64,000 bases of DNA from Halomonas sp. SpR1 (GCF_031010175.1 NZ_JAUAMB010000001.1:299856-363855), one strand, 5' to 3'. Shown: positions 17,634-28,187, numbered from the stretch's first letter. The notes: generated by a model from the letters alone, not told the origin. Numbers and translations are program-made.

Positions 17634-18419
17634 TTAGGAATCAGAGATACGCGAACGTAGTTGACGCTGCAGCAGTTCAAACAGGCTGTCAACCGTCAGG
17701 GCCAACAGCGCAATGGTCAGCGCCCCTTGAAGCACATAAGCCATATTGCCGTTGACGATACCGGAGATAATCGGGTCGCCCAGGTTACTGGCACCGACAG
17801 TTGCCCCGAGCGCTGCGGTGGCAATATTAATCGTCACCGAGGTACGAATGCCTGCCAAAATGACTGGTGCTGCCAGCGGCAGTTCCACTTGACGTAGGAT
17901 TTGAGTCGGCGTCATGCCCATTGCGTGGGCTGCCATTTTAATTTCGCCTTCGACTCCCTGCAGACCGGCAAGGGTATTGCGCACGATGGGCAGTAGCCCG
18001 TAGAGCATTAAGGCGACAATAATCGGTAAGGTGCCGAACCCCAGTACGGGCACCGCCAACGCTAGAACTGCTACCGGCGGAAACGTTTGACCCAGCGATG
18101 CCAACTGGGCCACCAGGGGTAGAAAATCACCACCCCACCTGCGGGTAACGGCGATGCCAGCGGCTACCCCCACGATAATGGTCACCACCGCGGCGATACC
18201 CACCACGAAGAGATGCCGGCCCAGCAGGACGTAGAGCTCGGCGCGATCATAGATAACTTGTCGTGCATCAGGCTCTATCCAGCGGAAAAGTGATTCGGCA
18301 ATGGGCATGGCCACAACGCTAACCAGTAGCAGCACTCCCCACAGCAGTGGCCATAGCCATGGCGGGGCTTTTTTATGGGGCGGGGCGACGCTTAGCGAAT
18401 TACTCACGCGGGTTCCCAT
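17634..18419 (-). CDS. yehW: osmoprotectant ABC transporter permease (YehW-like)
   Basis: About 261 residues if started at ATG 18419; a GTG at 18407 with GGGA upstream is an equally possible start. It has around six membrane segments and the binding-protein-dependent permease (EAA) loop AHAMGMTPTQILRQVELPLAAPVILAGIRTSV, read in part at about residues 165-195. It is the last gene of a four-gene set whose order (osmF, yehY, yehX, yehW) matches the E. coli YehZYXW importer for betaine-like solutes. Its start overlaps the ATPase gene. Confidence 0.88.
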   Translation of the reverse strand: MGTRVSNSLSVAPPHKKAPPWLWPLLWGVLLLVSVVAMPIAESLFRWIEPDARQVIYDRAELYVLLGRHLFVVGIAAVVTIIVGVAAGIAVTRRWGGDFLPLVAQLASLGQTFPPVAVLALAVPVLGFGTLPIIVALMLYGLLPIVRNTLAGLQGVEGEIKMAAHAMGMTPTQILRQVELPLAAPVILAGIRTSVTINIATAALGATVGASNLGDPIISGIVNGNMAYVLQGALTIALLALTVDSLFELLQRQLRSRISDS

Positions 18420-19362
18420 TATCCAGTTGAGCTTCCTTGATAATCCTACGCAACGATAGCTCGCCGACCGGCACATCGTGCTGGTCGACAACGGTCAACC
18501 GATCGCTATGATCGCGTAGCATCATGGAGAGCGCCTGACGCAGCGAGAAAGTCCCGGGGATACGCGACTGCGCGGGCAAGGTAGGCCCCATGGAGGTCAT
18601 ATGATCTTTTACCCGGGTTAGCGACGCCTGTTTAAGCCCCCTTTCCAACCCACCCAATAACGACTCAACAAAAGGGTCGACGGGGTTTTGTAATAGCCCC
18701 AAGGGTGAACCTTGTTGCACTATTCGACCTTCACGCATCACCACTAAGTGATCCGCCAGCTTTAGGGCTTCATCCATGTCATGGGTCACAAACAGCACGG
18801 TTTTGTGCAGCCGCGACTGCAGCTTGGCCAGCTCATCCTGCAGCTTTTCACGGGTGATAGGATCAAGCGCGCCAAAGGGTTCATCCATCAACAGAATATC
18901 CGGGTCTGCCGCCAAGGCACGCGCGACCCCCACCCGCTGCGCCTGCCCACCGGAAAGCTGATGGGGATATTTATGCGCAAACTCATCAACCGGCAAACTG
19001 AGTAAGTGCATTAACTCAGCCACCCGTGACTGGACATCGGCTGCTGACCACTTCAATAACCTCGGCACCAGGCCGATATTGCGCGCCACGGTCCAGTGGG
19101 GAAATAGTCCAGTGTGCTGAATCACGTAGCCAATTCGGCGACGTAGCTTCACCGGGTCGTACACATCTATCGCCTGCCCATCGAGGATAATGTCGCCTTC
19201 GCTGTGCTCAATTAAGCGATTAATCATGCGCAACGTGGTCGATTTACCACAGCCCGATGTACCCACTAAGGCGCAGAATTTACCCTTTGGCACCCGGAAA
19301 GAAATGTCGTCCACTGCGGTTTCATCCCCAAACCGCTTGGATACGTGGGACAACTCAATCAT
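18400..19362 (-). CDS. yehX: osmoprotectant ABC transporter ATP-binding protein (YehX/ProV-like)
   Basis: 320 residues from the ATG at 19362, which overlaps the YehY stop (ATGA). A longer in-frame extension reads through the permease gene and is not native. Walker A is GTSGCGKST (about residues 33-41), the signature is LSGGQAQRVGVARAL and Walker B is ILLMDEPFGALDP. The C-terminal 80 residues resemble a CBS-type region (LRDHSDRLTVVDQHDVPVG), found in ATPases of the glycine betaine family and linked there to ionic-strength sensing. Confidence 0.9.
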   Translation of the reverse strand: MIELSHVSKRFGDETAVDDISFRVPKGKFCALVGTSGCGKSTTLRMINRLIEHSEGDIILDGQAIDVYDPVKLRRRIGYVIQHTGLFPHWTVARNIGLVPRLLKWSAADVQSRVAELMHLLSLPVDEFAHKYPHQLSGGQAQRVGVARALAADPDILLMDEPFGALDPITREKLQDELAKLQSRLHKTVLFVTHDMDEALKLADHLVVMREGRIVQQGSPLGLLQNPVDPFVESLLGGLERGLKQASLTRVKDHMTSMGPTLPAQSRIPGTFSLRQALSMMLRDHSDRLTVVDQHDVPVGELSLRRIIKEAQLDNGNPRE

Positions 19363-20558
19363 CTTGTTCCTCCGGGGCGCAGTGCTTCTGCTAAGGCACC
19401 TAAGCCCGCATCCACCACTAGAGCCAGCATTAAAATCGGCAGTGCGCCAAGTAACACCATATCCATGGCGGCCTGACCTAGGCCTTGAAAAATAAAAGTA
19501 CCCAGCCCGCCCGCACCAATCAGAGCGGCAACGGCGGTGAGCCCAATGGCCTGTACGGTGGTAATCCGCACGCCTTCCAAGAGCACCGGAAGCGCCAGCG
19601 GTAGTCGCACTTGCCAAAACCGCTGCCCGGTGCGCATGCCCATACCCTTGGCGGCCTCTAAAGTATCGGCGCTCACTTCTTCAAGCGCGATATAGGTATT
19701 GCGCACAATGGGGAGCAGACTGTAAGCAATCAGTGCGATTAAAGCCGGCGTTGTGCCAATACCACTTACACCAAGCTGACTTAATACTGGTACATTCGCG
19801 GCAAGCCAGGCTAGCGGTGCTAGCAGTAGACCGAATAGCGCCAAACTGGGAATGGTTTGAAGAAAGTTGAGCACTGCGAAGGCGCTCTTCTGCAAGCGGG
19901 CATAACGGCGCATCAGCATAGCGAGCGCTAACCCAAGAACAACACTGACGCTGACGGCGATACCGACCAGCTTGATGTGCTGCACCACGGCGCTTAGAAA
20001 CTGTTGATCACGCGCTCTGAACTCTTGAACGAGCGCAAGCCTCTCCAGCCCAAAAGCCACACATAGCCACCACACCAGCGCGACACCCAACAACAACAGC
20101 GTGAGCCATATCCGCGTAAGGTTTAAACGCAGACGTAGCTCGACCAAACATAACAGCAGCACAAAAAGCACGATCCAATATGCCGCACCTATACCTAAAC
20201 GCGCTTGCGACATCTCCGGGTCAATGAGCAAATAACTGCTCGCCATCAAACCCACCGGCATTAGCGCCATCACCACCACCACCGCTGCCAGCAGCGCCCT
20301 GTAATGGCGATGGCTTGGCTGAGACGCAAGAATACCGATAAAGGAGAGTAGTAGCGTTACTAAAAGCGCGCCGGGCCAACCAAACGCATCAAGCGCACCG
20401 TAACCTGTCCCTGCCACAATGCGATTGGGTGCCATGCTAACCACGTCAAGTAACCAGAACGCGGCCAGCATCGTAAGGCTAAGCGTCACAAGCACAATGT
20501 TCGGGTGCCGCCCGTCCCAACGAAGCCGCGGGCTAGGCAGTGCATCCATTAATGACAT
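19359..20558 (-). CDS. yehY: osmoprotectant ABC transporter permease (YehY-like)
   Basis: 399 residues, longer than YehW because of an extra N-terminal membrane region of about five segments, as in E. coli YehY. The permease loop AAKGMGMRTGQRFWQVRLPL (about residues 292-311) marks the ATPase contact site. It pairs with YehW to form the inner membrane channel. It overlaps the ATPase gene by 4 nt and starts 25 bp after the binding-protein gene. Confidence 0.9.
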   Translation of the reverse strand: MSLMDALPSPRLRWDGRHPNIVLVTLSLTMLAAFWLLDVVSMAPNRIVAGTGYGALDAFGWPGALLVTLLLSFIGILASQPSHRHYRALLAAVVVVMALMPVGLMASSYLLIDPEMSQARLGIGAAYWIVLFVLLLCLVELRLRLNLTRIWLTLLLLGVALVWWLCVAFGLERLALVQEFRARDQQFLSAVVQHIKLVGIAVSVSVVLGLALAMLMRRYARLQKSAFAVLNFLQTIPSLALFGLLLAPLAWLAANVPVLSQLGVSGIGTTPALIALIAYSLLPIVRNTYIALEEVSADTLEAAKGMGMRTGQRFWQVRLPLALPVLLEGVRITTVQAIGLTAVAALIGAGGLGTFIFQGLGQAAMDMVLLGALPILMLALVVDAGLGALAEALRPGGTR

Positions 20559-20583
20559 TAATTAGTTATCCAGAGCATCAGCA

Positions 20584-21510
20584 TTAGTTATTAAGGGTAT
20601 CAAGATAGTCGCTGGCCACTTGGGATGGCGACAGCCCGTTGACGGCGACATCGGCATTGAGCGTTTGAAGAGTGACCAGATCAAGGCTGGAGAAAACGTC
20701 ATTGAGTAGCGCTTCAATTTCTGGATATGTTTCAAGTACGCTTTCACGCACCACGGGGGCAGGTTGATACACTGGCTGCACCCCCTTCGTGTCTTCCAAT
20801 ACCACCAGTCCCAGCGCGGCCAAGCCACCGTCTGTGCCATACGTCATGGCGCCATTAACACCACTGGTCTGTTGGGCAGCTGCACGCATGGTAGCGGCGG
20901 TATTGCCTCCTGAAAGCACCAACAGTTGATCATCACTTAACTCAAAACCGTAAGCTTCCTGAAACGCAGGGAGTGCTTGCTCAGACTCGACGAACTCAGC
21001 GCTGGCGGCGAACTTGAACTTACCGCCATCGGCCAAATAGACGGCGAGATCTTCTAGACTCACCAGCTCATTCTCCTCGGCGAGATCTTCGCGGACGCTC
21101 ATTGCCCAGGTGTTATTGGCACTAGCAGGCTGTAGCCATATCAAGCCTTGCTGCGCATCACGCTCGCGCACGGTTTCATAAGCTTGATCAGCATTATTCC
21201 ATACTGGGCTGTCGGTCATATCGAAAAAGAACGCGCCATTACCGGTGTATTCTGGGTAAAGGTCAATTTCGCCGGCTTCTAACGCGGTGCGTACGACGCT
21301 GGTGCCACCCAGCTGCAGTCGATTTTCAGTGGCGATATCGTTCCGTTCCAAGGTTTGAATAATCAACTCACCCAATACTGATCCCTCCGTGTCGATTTTG
21401 GATGAGACCACGACGGGATCATTGGCACTGGCTTGAGAAAATGCCGCAACGGATAGGGCGCAAGCAGTGATCAGGGACTTGGCGGTAAAAGCATTCGCTG
21501 AAAAGCGCAT
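20584..21510 (-). CDS. osmF: osmoprotectant-binding periplasmic protein (OsmF/YehZ-like)
   Basis: 308 residues with a Sec signal peptide cleaved near ASA-ND. The mature start, with SSKIDTEGSVLGELI, LGGTSVVRTALEAGEIDLYP and EYTGNGAFFF, closely follows E. coli YehZ/OsmF and places it in the glycine betaine/choline OpuAC-like family. It binds the compatible solute and delivers it to YehYW. It is the first gene of the leftward unit, preceded by AGGAACACCAAG. The upstream region carries the 24-bp repeats described separately, a likely place for osmotic control. Confidence 0.9.
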   Translation of the reverse strand: MRFSANAFTAKSLITACALSVAAFSQASANDPVVVSSKIDTEGSVLGELIIQTLERNDIATENRLQLGGTSVVRTALEAGEIDLYPEYTGNGAFFFDMTDSPVWNNADQAYETVRERDAQQGLIWLQPASANNTWAMSVREDLAEENELVSLEDLAVYLADGGKFKFAASAEFVESEQALPAFQEAYGFELSDDQLLVLSGGNTAATMRAAAQQTSGVNGAMTYGTDGGLAALGLVVLEDTKGVQPVYQPAPVVRESVLETYPEIEALLNDVFSSLDLVTLQTLNADVAVNGLSPSQVASDYLDTLNN

Positions 21511-21547
21511 CTTGGTGTTCCTTTTGAAGTAGGCTTTTTAACACTGA

Positions 21548-21650
21548 GGCTCTTAACCAGTATAAGAGCCTTCAGCTTTTACACTATAAGAGCCATCAGC
21601 TTTTTCACTATAAAAGCCTTCAGCGTTTACGTCATAGCCTTCAACGTTTA
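21548..21650. repeat. 24-bp tandem repeat array with terminal hairpin, cysS-osmF gap
   Basis: Three units of the form TATAAGAGCCTTCAGCTTTTACAC start at 21561, 21585 and 21609, and a fourth shorter and more diverged copy runs into the cysS stop codon at 21650. An inverted repeat GGCTCTTA (21548-21555) / TAAGAGCC (21563-21570) uses part of the first unit. The array lies between the cysS end and the osmF start, in the presumed osmF promoter region. No T-run follows the hairpin, so it is not a standard terminator. Confidence 0.85.
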
Positions 21651-23051
21651 GGGAGCCTCAAACACCCAAGACGTACCTTCCCGGGAATCTTTAAGAATAA
21701 CCCCTAGGTTGGCGAGTTCATCACGAATCGCATCAGCCTGAGCGAAGTCTCTGTTTGCTTTGGCCTCAATACGCTGAGCGATTTTCGCTTCGATCTCCCC
21801 CTCACTTAGCGGCATACTCTGCTGCTGGGTGCCTTTTAAGAACGTTTGGGGCGCTTGCTGAAGTAGCCCCAAAATAGCGCCTAGCTGCTTCAACTCACCT
21901 GCGAGCTTGACCGCTTCATCAGGCTGCTCTTGCTTGGCTCGATTGACCTCCCGAGCCAGCTCAAACATCACCGCCAAGGCTTCGGGGGTATTGAAGTCAT
22001 CGTCCATTACCTGGGTAAAGCGCTCACGGTAGGCCGACACGTCACCGCTTGCATCACCATTTGAATCGCCCTGCTCAAGTCCTTCCAGCGCTGTGTACAA
22101 ACGTGTAAGCGATTTGCGCGCTTCGGTCAGTGAATCGACCGAGTAGTTGATGGGGCTACGGTAGTGGCTGGCGACCAGCAGAAAACGCACCACTTCCGGG
22201 TCGTGTTCGGCCAGCACGTCGCGGATGGTAAAGAAGTTGCCCAAAGACTTGGACATCTTCTCCTGGTTCACCCGCACTGCCCCGGCGTGCATCCAGGTAT
22301 TGACGTAGGTTTTGCCCGTGGCCGCCTCTGATTGAGCAATCTCGTTTTCATGGTGCGGAAAGGTTAAATCCGGCCCACCACCATGAATATCGAAGGTATC
22401 GCCCAGGCAGCAGGTCGACATTGCCGAGCACTCGATGTGCCAGCCCGGACGACCGTTGCCCCAGGGTGACGCCCAGTGCGCCTCCCCTGGCTTGGCGGCT
22501 TTCCAGAGCACGAAGTCGAGGGGATCTTCTTTATGAACATCCACATCAACCCGGCTGCCTGCACGCATATCGTCGAGCTGGCGATTATTGAGCTTGCCGT
22601 AATCGGCAAATTTACGCACCCGGTAGTAAACGTCGCCGTTATCTGCCGCGTAAGCAAAGCCTTTCTCAACCAGGGTTTCAATCATCGCCACAATATCGTC
22701 GATGTGGCCCGTGGCACGGGGTTCATGACTGGGCGGCAAAACAAACAGGCGCTGCTCGTCTTCGTGCATGGCGTCAATCATGCGCTCCGTCAGCGCAGTG
22801 ATACTTTCGCCATTCTCGTCGGCACGCTTGAGGATCTTGTCATCGATATCGGTAATGTTGCGCACATAGTTAACGTCGTAGCCGCGCTCACGCAGGTAGC
22901 GGGTGATCACGTCAAAGGCAACCATAACCCGGGCGTGGCCCAGGTGGCAGTAGTCATACACCGTCATGCCGCAAACATACATGCTTACTTTTCCCGCCAC
23001 TAATGGGGTGAACGGTTCTTTGCGACGCGTCAGCGTATTATAAATATGCAT
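21648..23051 (-). CDS. cysS: cysteinyl-tRNA synthetase
   Basis: 467 residues, close to the usual 461. This class I synthetase shows the zinc-site cysteine in [18 protein letters not shown] with the HIGH-like HLGH, the second zinc ligands in WHIECSAM, and the KMSKS loop as EKMSKSLGN. It charges tRNA-Cys in the cytoplasm. It lies 12 bp after glnS on the same strand and probably shares its transcript. Confidence 0.95.
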   Translation of the reverse strand: MHIYNTLTRRKEPFTPLVAGKVSMYVCGMTVYDYCHLGHARVMVAFDVITRYLRERGYDVNYVRNITDIDDKILKRADENGESITALTERMIDAMHEDEQRLFVLPPSHEPRATGHIDDIVAMIETLVEKGFAYAADNGDVYYRVRKFADYGKLNNRQLDDMRAGSRVDVDVHKEDPLDFVLWKAAKPGEAHWASPWGNGRPGWHIECSAMSTCCLGDTFDIHGGGPDLTFPHHENEIAQSEAATGKTYVNTWMHAGAVRVNQEKMSKSLGNFFTIRDVLAEHDPEVVRFLLVASHYRSPINYSVDSLTEARKSLTRLYTALEGLEQGDSNGDASGDVSAYRERFTQVMDDDFNTPEALAVMFELAREVNRAKQEQPDEAVKLAGELKQLGAILGLLQQAPQTFLKGTQQQSMPLSEGEIEAKIAQRIEAKANRDFAQADAIRDELANLGVILKDSREGTSWVFEAP

Positions 23052-23063
23052 ATGACGTTTTCC

Positions 23064-24743
23064 TTAACCCTTCTGTTTGATTTTCGCCCAGCTATCTTTT
23101 AAGCCTACGGTACGGTTAAACACCAAATGCTCTGGCGTTGACTCATGCCGATCCGCACAGAAGTAGCCGACACGCTCGAACTGAAAGCGCGACTCCGGCG
23201 TCGCCTCGGCAAGGCTAGGCTCGCCAATGGCTTGGCAAATGACCAAAGACTCCGGATTCAGGTGCTCCAGAAAATCAACGTCTTTATCGCGATCAGGCTG
23301 TTCAACAGTGAACAGGTTGTCGTAAAGACGCACTTCCATCGGCACGCCGTGGCTAGCGCTAACCCAATGAATGACGCCTTTGACCTTGCGCCCTTCGGGG
23401 TTTTTGCCTAGCGTATCGAAATCCACCGAACAGTGCAGCTCGGTGATCTCTCCGGCGGCGTCTTTAATCACCTCGTCACAGCGAATCACGTAGCTGTTGC
23501 GCAAGCGCACTTCTTTACCTGGCGCCAGGCGGAAGAACTTTTTGGGCGCGTCTTCCATAAAGTCGTCTTGATCGATATACAGCTCGCGGTTAAACGGCAC
23601 TTTGCGCACCGTCATGTCCTCGCGGGCGGGGTGACCTGGGACTTCATATACCTCTTGGTGATCTTCAGCCACGTTGGTGAGCACGACTTTCAGCGGCTTT
23701 AGCACACACATCGCGCGGGGCGCGTTGTCTTCCAAGTCCGAGCGAATGGCGTGGGTCAGCATGGCGATATCCACCAGTCCACCGTCGGCGCGGGTAACCC
23801 CAATCATCTCGCAAAACTTACGGATAGATGCTGGCGTGTAGCCACGGCGACGCATGCCGGAAATGGTCGGCATACGCGGATCATCCCAACCATCGACGAT
23901 TTGCTCGTCAACCAGCAGCTTCAGTTTACGCTTGGAGGTCAGGGTGTAATCGAGATTCAGCCGTGCGAACTCAATTTGACGCGGTTTTGAGGGTACCGGC
24001 AGATTATTCAAGAACCACTCGTACAAGGGACGGTGATCTTCGAATTCTAGCGTGCAGATTGAGTGGGTAATCCCCTCAATGGCGTCCGACTGACCGTGGG
24101 TAAAGTCGTAAGAGGGGTAAATTTTCCACTTATCGCCGGTTTGGTGATGGCTGGCGTGACGAATGCGATAAATAATCGGGTCGCGTAAATTGATATTGGG
24201 TGATGCCATATCAATCTTGGCGCGCACAACCTTTTCACTTTCGCCAAACTCGCCTTCACGCATACGCTCCAGCAAATCCAGATTCTCTTCGACGCTTCGC
24301 TCACGGTAGGGGCTCGGTTTACCCGGCGCTGTCAGGGTGCCGCGATACTCACGAATTTCATCCGGCGAGAGATCATCGACATACGCTTTGCCTTCACGCA
24401 TTAAGTGCTGCGCCCAGGCGTAAAGCTGATCGAAGTAGTCGGAGGCAAAACGCACCGGGCCTGCCCATTCAAAGCCTAGCCAGCTGACGTCTTCTTTGAT
24501 CGCATCGATGTAGGCCTGCTCTTCTTTGGCAGGGTTGGTGTCGTCAAAACGTAGATGACACTCGCCACCCATCTGCTCCGCCAACCCGAAATTTAGACAG
24601 ATCGACTTTGCATGGCCGATATGCAGGAAGCCATTGGGCTCCGGGGGGAAGCGCGTCACGATTTTAGTGACCTGGCCGCCCTCGATTTCGTCGCGTACTT
24701 GGTTACGAATGAAGTTCGGCGCTGGGGTGGTCTCGTTGGTCAT
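23064..24743 (-). CDS. glnS: glutaminyl-tRNA synthetase
   Basis: 559 residues against about 554 in E. coli. Class I signatures are present: the HIGH motif within [20 protein letters not shown] (about residues 33-52) and the KMSKS counterpart [10 protein letters not shown]. The C-terminal anticodon-binding beta-barrels include [16 protein letters not shown]. It catalyses Gln-tRNA(Gln) formation. It is divergent from ppiB across a 168-bp gap. Confidence 0.96.
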   Translation of the reverse strand: MTNETTPAPNFIRNQVRDEIEGGQVTKIVTRFPPEPNGFLHIGHAKSICLNFGLAEQMGGECHLRFDDTNPAKEEQAYIDAIKEDVSWLGFEWAGPVRFASDYFDQLYAWAQHLMREGKAYVDDLSPDEIREYRGTLTAPGKPSPYRERSVEENLDLLERMREGEFGESEKVVRAKIDMASPNINLRDPIIYRIRHASHHQTGDKWKIYPSYDFTHGQSDAIEGITHSICTLEFEDHRPLYEWFLNNLPVPSKPRQIEFARLNLDYTLTSKRKLKLLVDEQIVDGWDDPRMPTISGMRRRGYTPASIRKFCEMIGVTRADGGLVDIAMLTHAIRSDLEDNAPRAMCVLKPLKVVLTNVAEDHQEVYEVPGHPAREDMTVRKVPFNRELYIDQDDFMEDAPKKFFRLAPGKEVRLRNSYVIRCDEVIKDAAGEITELHCSVDFDTLGKNPEGRKVKGVIHWVSASHGVPMEVRLYDNLFTVEQPDRDKDVDFLEHLNPESLVICQAIGEPSLAEATPESRFQFERVGYFCADRHESTPEHLVFNRTVGLKDSWAKIKQKG

Positions 24744-24911
24744 GATGGTGTTGATAACCTCGTGGTGAATGGCGTGCTGAGCCGTGAAAACATGCTATGA
24801 AAACGTAGGATACGCCTGTAGCCCTTCGCGGTGCAGGGCAAAACCGCTATTATAACGTGACGCCGATGCACAGCGCCAAGGCGAATGCCTTTATTGAACA
24901 GGAATTTATCT

Positions 24912-25412
24912 ATGATCGTATTACAGACGAACCATGGTGACATCACCATCGCTCTTAACCACGAAAAAGCGCCGATTAGCGCGGCAAATTTTGAGCAGTA
25001 CGTGCGCGACGGATTTTATGACGGCACCCTGTTTCACCGAGTCATTGACGGTTTTATGGTGCAAGGGGGCGGTTTCGATAAAGAGTTTAATCAAAAACCC
25101 ACCCGCGACCCTATCGACAACGAAGCCGACAACGGCTTGAAAAACACCATTGGCACCCTGGCCATGGCACGCACCCAGGATCCTCACTCGGCGACTGCCC
25201 AGTTTTTTATCAATGTGGGCGATAACAGTTTTCTGGATCACAGCGGTAAAAGCCTGCAAGGCTGGGGCTACGCGGTATTTGGCGAAGTCGTTGACGGCAT
25301 GGATGTGGTCAACGAAATTAAAAACGTAGCAACGACCCGCCGCGGCATGCATGCCGACGTCCCCGCGGAAGATGTCATTATCGAGCGTGCGTACGTCAAG
25401 GACGCGGAATAA
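24912..25412 (+). CDS. ppiB: cytoplasmic peptidyl-prolyl cis-trans isomerase B (cyclophilin)
   Basis: 166 residues from the ATG at 24912 (MIVLQTNHG), the normal cyclophilin start; an in-frame ATG at 24885 would add nine unneeded residues. Active-site segments are [33 protein letters not shown] and the following FLDH. It lacks a signal peptide, so it is the cytoplasmic isomerase. It lies 13 bp upstream of lpxH, and the ppiB-lpxH pair is common in gammaproteobacteria. Confidence 0.95.
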   Translation: MIVLQTNHGDITIALNHEKAPISAANFEQYVRDGFYDGTLFHRVIDGFMVQGGGFDKEFNQKPTRDPIDNEADNGLKNTIGTLAMARTQDPHSATAQFFINVGDNSFLDHSGKSLQGWGYAVFGEVVDGMDVVNEIKNVATTRRGMHADVPAEDVIIERAYVKDAE

Positions 25413-25425
25413 CACAGGGAGCCTT

Positions 25426-26199
25426 ATGCGCACACTGCTTGTTGCCGACCTTCATCTGAGTAGCGATACCCCCGAGATCAACCAGGGGTTTTACCGCTAC
25501 TTGGAGCATACCGCTCCAGGAGCCGACGCGCTGTATATTCTTGGTGATCTTTTCGATGCCTGGATTGGCGATGATCTACTCGACGCCAATACACACCCGC
25601 TTTGCGGCGTAGCCCAGGAGGTGATCAAGCGTTTACGCAAGCTTAGCAGCGATGGCACCGCTGTGTACTTAATGCATGGCAACCGTGATTTTTTGCTCGG
25701 CGAGCGCTTTGTTAATGCCTGTCAGGCGTTTCTACTCCCGGAAATTGAGGAAGTGGAAATTCAGGGCGTCCCCGTTGTGCTGCTCCATGGGGACAGTATG
25801 TGTACTCGGGATGAAGCCTATATGGCTTTCCGCCAACAGTCGCGCAACCCTGAATGGCAGTCACAAATGCTTGCGCTACCTTTGGAGCAGCGCGTAGCAC
25901 TTGCCCAGAGTTTGCGCGCGCAATCGGGTGAAGCCAATGCTAATAAGGCTGAAGCGATCATGGATGTTACTCACCAGGAGGTCATCCATGTCATGGAGCG
26001 CCACGGAGTAACCACCATGATTCACGGTCACACCCACCGCCCCCACGTCCATGACTTAACGGTAGAAGATGTGCCGGCCAAACGTTATGTGCTAGGCGAC
26101 TGGGATGCTCAGCATGGCTGGGATATTATTATCGAGCGCAGCGACCACACGGTGCCACGATTGCGTCAGTTTTCCTTAACACAACTGCCTGACGGCTAA
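25426..26199 (+). CDS. lpxH: UDP-2,3-diacylglucosamine diphosphatase
   Basis: 257 residues from the ATG at 25426 (MRTLLVADLHLS), with GGGAG upstream. The metallophosphoesterase motifs are DLHL, GDLFDAWIGDD, HGNRDFLLG, LLHGD and HGHTHRP, the full set of metal ligands. It hydrolyses UDP-2,3-diacylglucosamine to lipid X in lipid A biosynthesis at the inner membrane. A strong terminator follows 31 bp downstream. Confidence 0.95.
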   Translation: MRTLLVADLHLSSDTPEINQGFYRYLEHTAPGADALYILGDLFDAWIGDDLLDANTHPLCGVAQEVIKRLRKLSSDGTAVYLMHGNRDFLLGERFVNACQAFLLPEIEEVEIQGVPVVLLHGDSMCTRDEAYMAFRQQSRNPEWQSQMLALPLEQRVALAQSLRAQSGEANANKAEAIMDVTHQEVIHVMERHGVTTMIHGHTHRPHVHDLTVEDVPAKRYVLGDWDAQHGWDIIIERSDHTVPRLRQFSLTQLPDG

Positions 26200-26230
26200 G
26201 TACACTTTAAGCATCAACCCTTTAAGCATT

Positions 26231-26260
26231 AAAAAAGCCGATCGTGAGATCGGCTTTTTT
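26231..26260. terminator. bidirectional Rho-independent terminator (lpxH / ppiD)
   Basis: AGCCGATC-GTGA-GATCGGCT is a perfect 8-bp stem with a four-base loop, flanked by A6 on the left and T6 on the right. It can therefore end both the rightward lpxH transcript and the leftward ppiD transcript. Confidence 0.9.
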
Positions 26261-26294
26261 GTCTTGCTGTTGCCTAACTCGCACTTAAGCGATT

Positions 26295-28115
26295 CTACCG
26301 CTCTATATCCGCATCGCTGCGCAAGTCATCAATTAATCCCTGCAACACCGATTGAGCGCGCAACTGCTCGGCCATTTGGGCAACAAACGCCTCCATCTGC
26401 TCATCGACCTCACCGACGCTTACGCTATCCAGAGCAACAACAGCGACACCTTGTGGTAGCTCAACCGTACGATAGACGCTCTCGCCCTCTTCTGGGCGTG
26501 GTATACGGAAAGCTTCCTGAATAATCAGCTGAGGCACAGTGGTATCGGCTTGACGGCTTACGCTGTTAGCTTCGAGCCAGTCAACATCCACCTGCTGATT
26601 TTCGCGCAGATTGGTGACCAGCGCCTGCGCTTGTTCACGCAGCGCCTGTTGCTGCTGCTCAGCGGCTACCGCAACTTCAACCTCTTCGCGCACTTCATCA
26701 AGTGGCAGCAACGTCGCATCGCGCTGCTCGGCAACGCGAAGAACCAAGCGCCGATCCTGATCCAACTCGATCACTTCACTGTTGTAGCCCTCTTCAAGCA
26801 CATCGCTGCTAAACGCCGCTGACATCACGCCAGGCTCAGATAGCACACCTTCCGCCTCATCATCACGGGCGAGCCAATCGCTCTCCTGCAGAGTCAGATC
26901 AAGATCATCGGCAACGCTCTGCAGGTCATCGGCTGCGAAGCTCTCATCAATCAGCTGCTGTACGCGCTGATTAAACTCATCATCAACATCACGTAGCGCG
27001 ACTTCACGTGCCAACTCTTCGCGCTGCTGCTCAAAGGTGGGGCCCTGAATATCCGTCACCTGAATGATATGGAAGGCGTTATCCAGCTCAACCGGCTGGG
27101 AAACATCACCCTCTTCGAGGCCAAAAGCCGCTTCATCAAAGCTGTCGCCGAAGAAACCACGGCTGATCACGCCCAGATCGCCACCCTCTTCTGCACTGGC
27201 CGTGTCGTCCGAGTAGCGTAAGGCGGTATCTGCAAACGACTCACCATTGTCCAGTGCTTCACGAGCGGTCTCAGCCAATTGCTGCGCTTCATCGCGGGTG
27301 CGCTCATTACCAAAGGTAATCATAATGTGGGATACGCGGCGATCAGCATCACGGTTTTTTTCACGCCATGCGTCACGCAGCACCTCTTCGTCTACGTCAC
27401 GCGTCTCCGCCATGGCTTGGCGGTCAATTAACACGTACTCAAGGCGTACCTGTTCGGGCCGCTCATAGCGCTCTTGATTGGCATCGTAATACGCTTGGAG
27501 CTCCTCATCGCTAACGTCGATATTGGCGTTCAGATCGTCACCATCCAGCACCACGTAGCGGAAACTGCGCTGCTGGCGCTGTAATTCGGCCAGACGCTCT
27601 TGCTCGTTCGGCAAGCTAAAATCACTGAAGGCTAAGCCTTGCTGTAAATGCTGCCGCTGAATATCGACACGTAACTCTTCACGGAATGCAATCGGCGTAT
27701 AGCCCGCACTGGCGAGACGATTTCGGAACACCTCTGCGGAGAAGCGACCATCCTGATCGTGAAATTCCGGCAGGCTGACAATTAACTGATCTAATTGCTG
27801 TTCAGAAACGGCAAAACCGCCCTCCTCAGCATACTGGGACAGTAGCTTCTGAGTGATCAACTGATCGAGCATATCGCGGCGCAGAGCGCGCTCTTGCTCC
27901 GGCGGCACTTGACCAGAACGTAGCGCGCGCTGAACTTCCAGCTCAAGCTGTTGGCGCATAATCGGCTGACCGTTGACGCTCGCGACTTCGTTTGGATCAT
28001 CGCCAAAAAGCCCAAACAGTGACTCAATCCCGAAAAGTGCCATGGCCGCGACCATAACACCGATAATAATTTTGGCACCCCAGCTCCTGGAGCCATCTCG
28101 AATACTTTGCAGCAT
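26295..28115 (-). CDS. ppiD: periplasmic folding chaperone, PpiD/SurA-like
   Basis: 606 residues. A short cytoplasmic N-terminus (MLQSIRDGSRSWGAK) leads to one membrane anchor (about residues 16-35). A SurA_N-like helical domain begins at NEVASVNGQPIMRQQLE, followed by a parvulin domain at about 265-365 with RRVSHIMITFG and GGDLGVISRGFFGDSFDEA. Family members work at the SecYEG exit to help outer membrane and periplasmic proteins fold. The lon-hupB-ppiD order is conserved in gammaproteobacteria. Confidence 0.93.
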   Translation of the reverse strand: MLQSIRDGSRSWGAKIIIGVMVAAMALFGIESLFGLFGDDPNEVASVNGQPIMRQQLELEVQRALRSGQVPPEQERALRRDMLDQLITQKLLSQYAEEGGFAVSEQQLDQLIVSLPEFHDQDGRFSAEVFRNRLASAGYTPIAFREELRVDIQRQHLQQGLAFSDFSLPNEQERLAELQRQQRSFRYVVLDGDDLNANIDVSDEELQAYYDANQERYERPEQVRLEYVLIDRQAMAETRDVDEEVLRDAWREKNRDADRRVSHIMITFGNERTRDEAQQLAETAREALDNGESFADTALRYSDDTASAEEGGDLGVISRGFFGDSFDEAAFGLEEGDVSQPVELDNAFHIIQVTDIQGPTFEQQREELAREVALRDVDDEFNQRVQQLIDESFAADDLQSVADDLDLTLQESDWLARDDEAEGVLSEPGVMSAAFSSDVLEEGYNSEVIELDQDRRLVLRVAEQRDATLLPLDEVREEVEVAVAAEQQQQALREQAQALVTNLRENQQVDVDWLEANSVSRQADTTVPQLIIQEAFRIPRPEEGESVYRTVELPQGVAVVALDSVSVGEVDEQMEAFVAQMAEQLRAQSVLQGLIDDLRSDADIER

Positions 28116-28187
28116 GCTAGCCTCAGATAGTCACAGCCAAACAGGTCGGCCCGCTAACCCGTCATAAATAGTGGGCCAGAAAATAAC

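Noticed and set aside
21633..21650. Repeat array at the cysS end read as an eight-residue coding repeat or CysS frameshift extension
   Set aside because: The open phase begins after a stop and has no start codon with a ribosome site. CysS already has a normal length and end.
22476..23003. 175-codon rightward frame inside cysS
   Set aside because: CysS on the other strand is intact with zinc and KMSKS motifs; the antisense frame has no features.
24921..25433. 170-codon leftward frame opposite ppiB
   Set aside because: PpiB is a clear cyclophilin; the reverse frame is a shadow.
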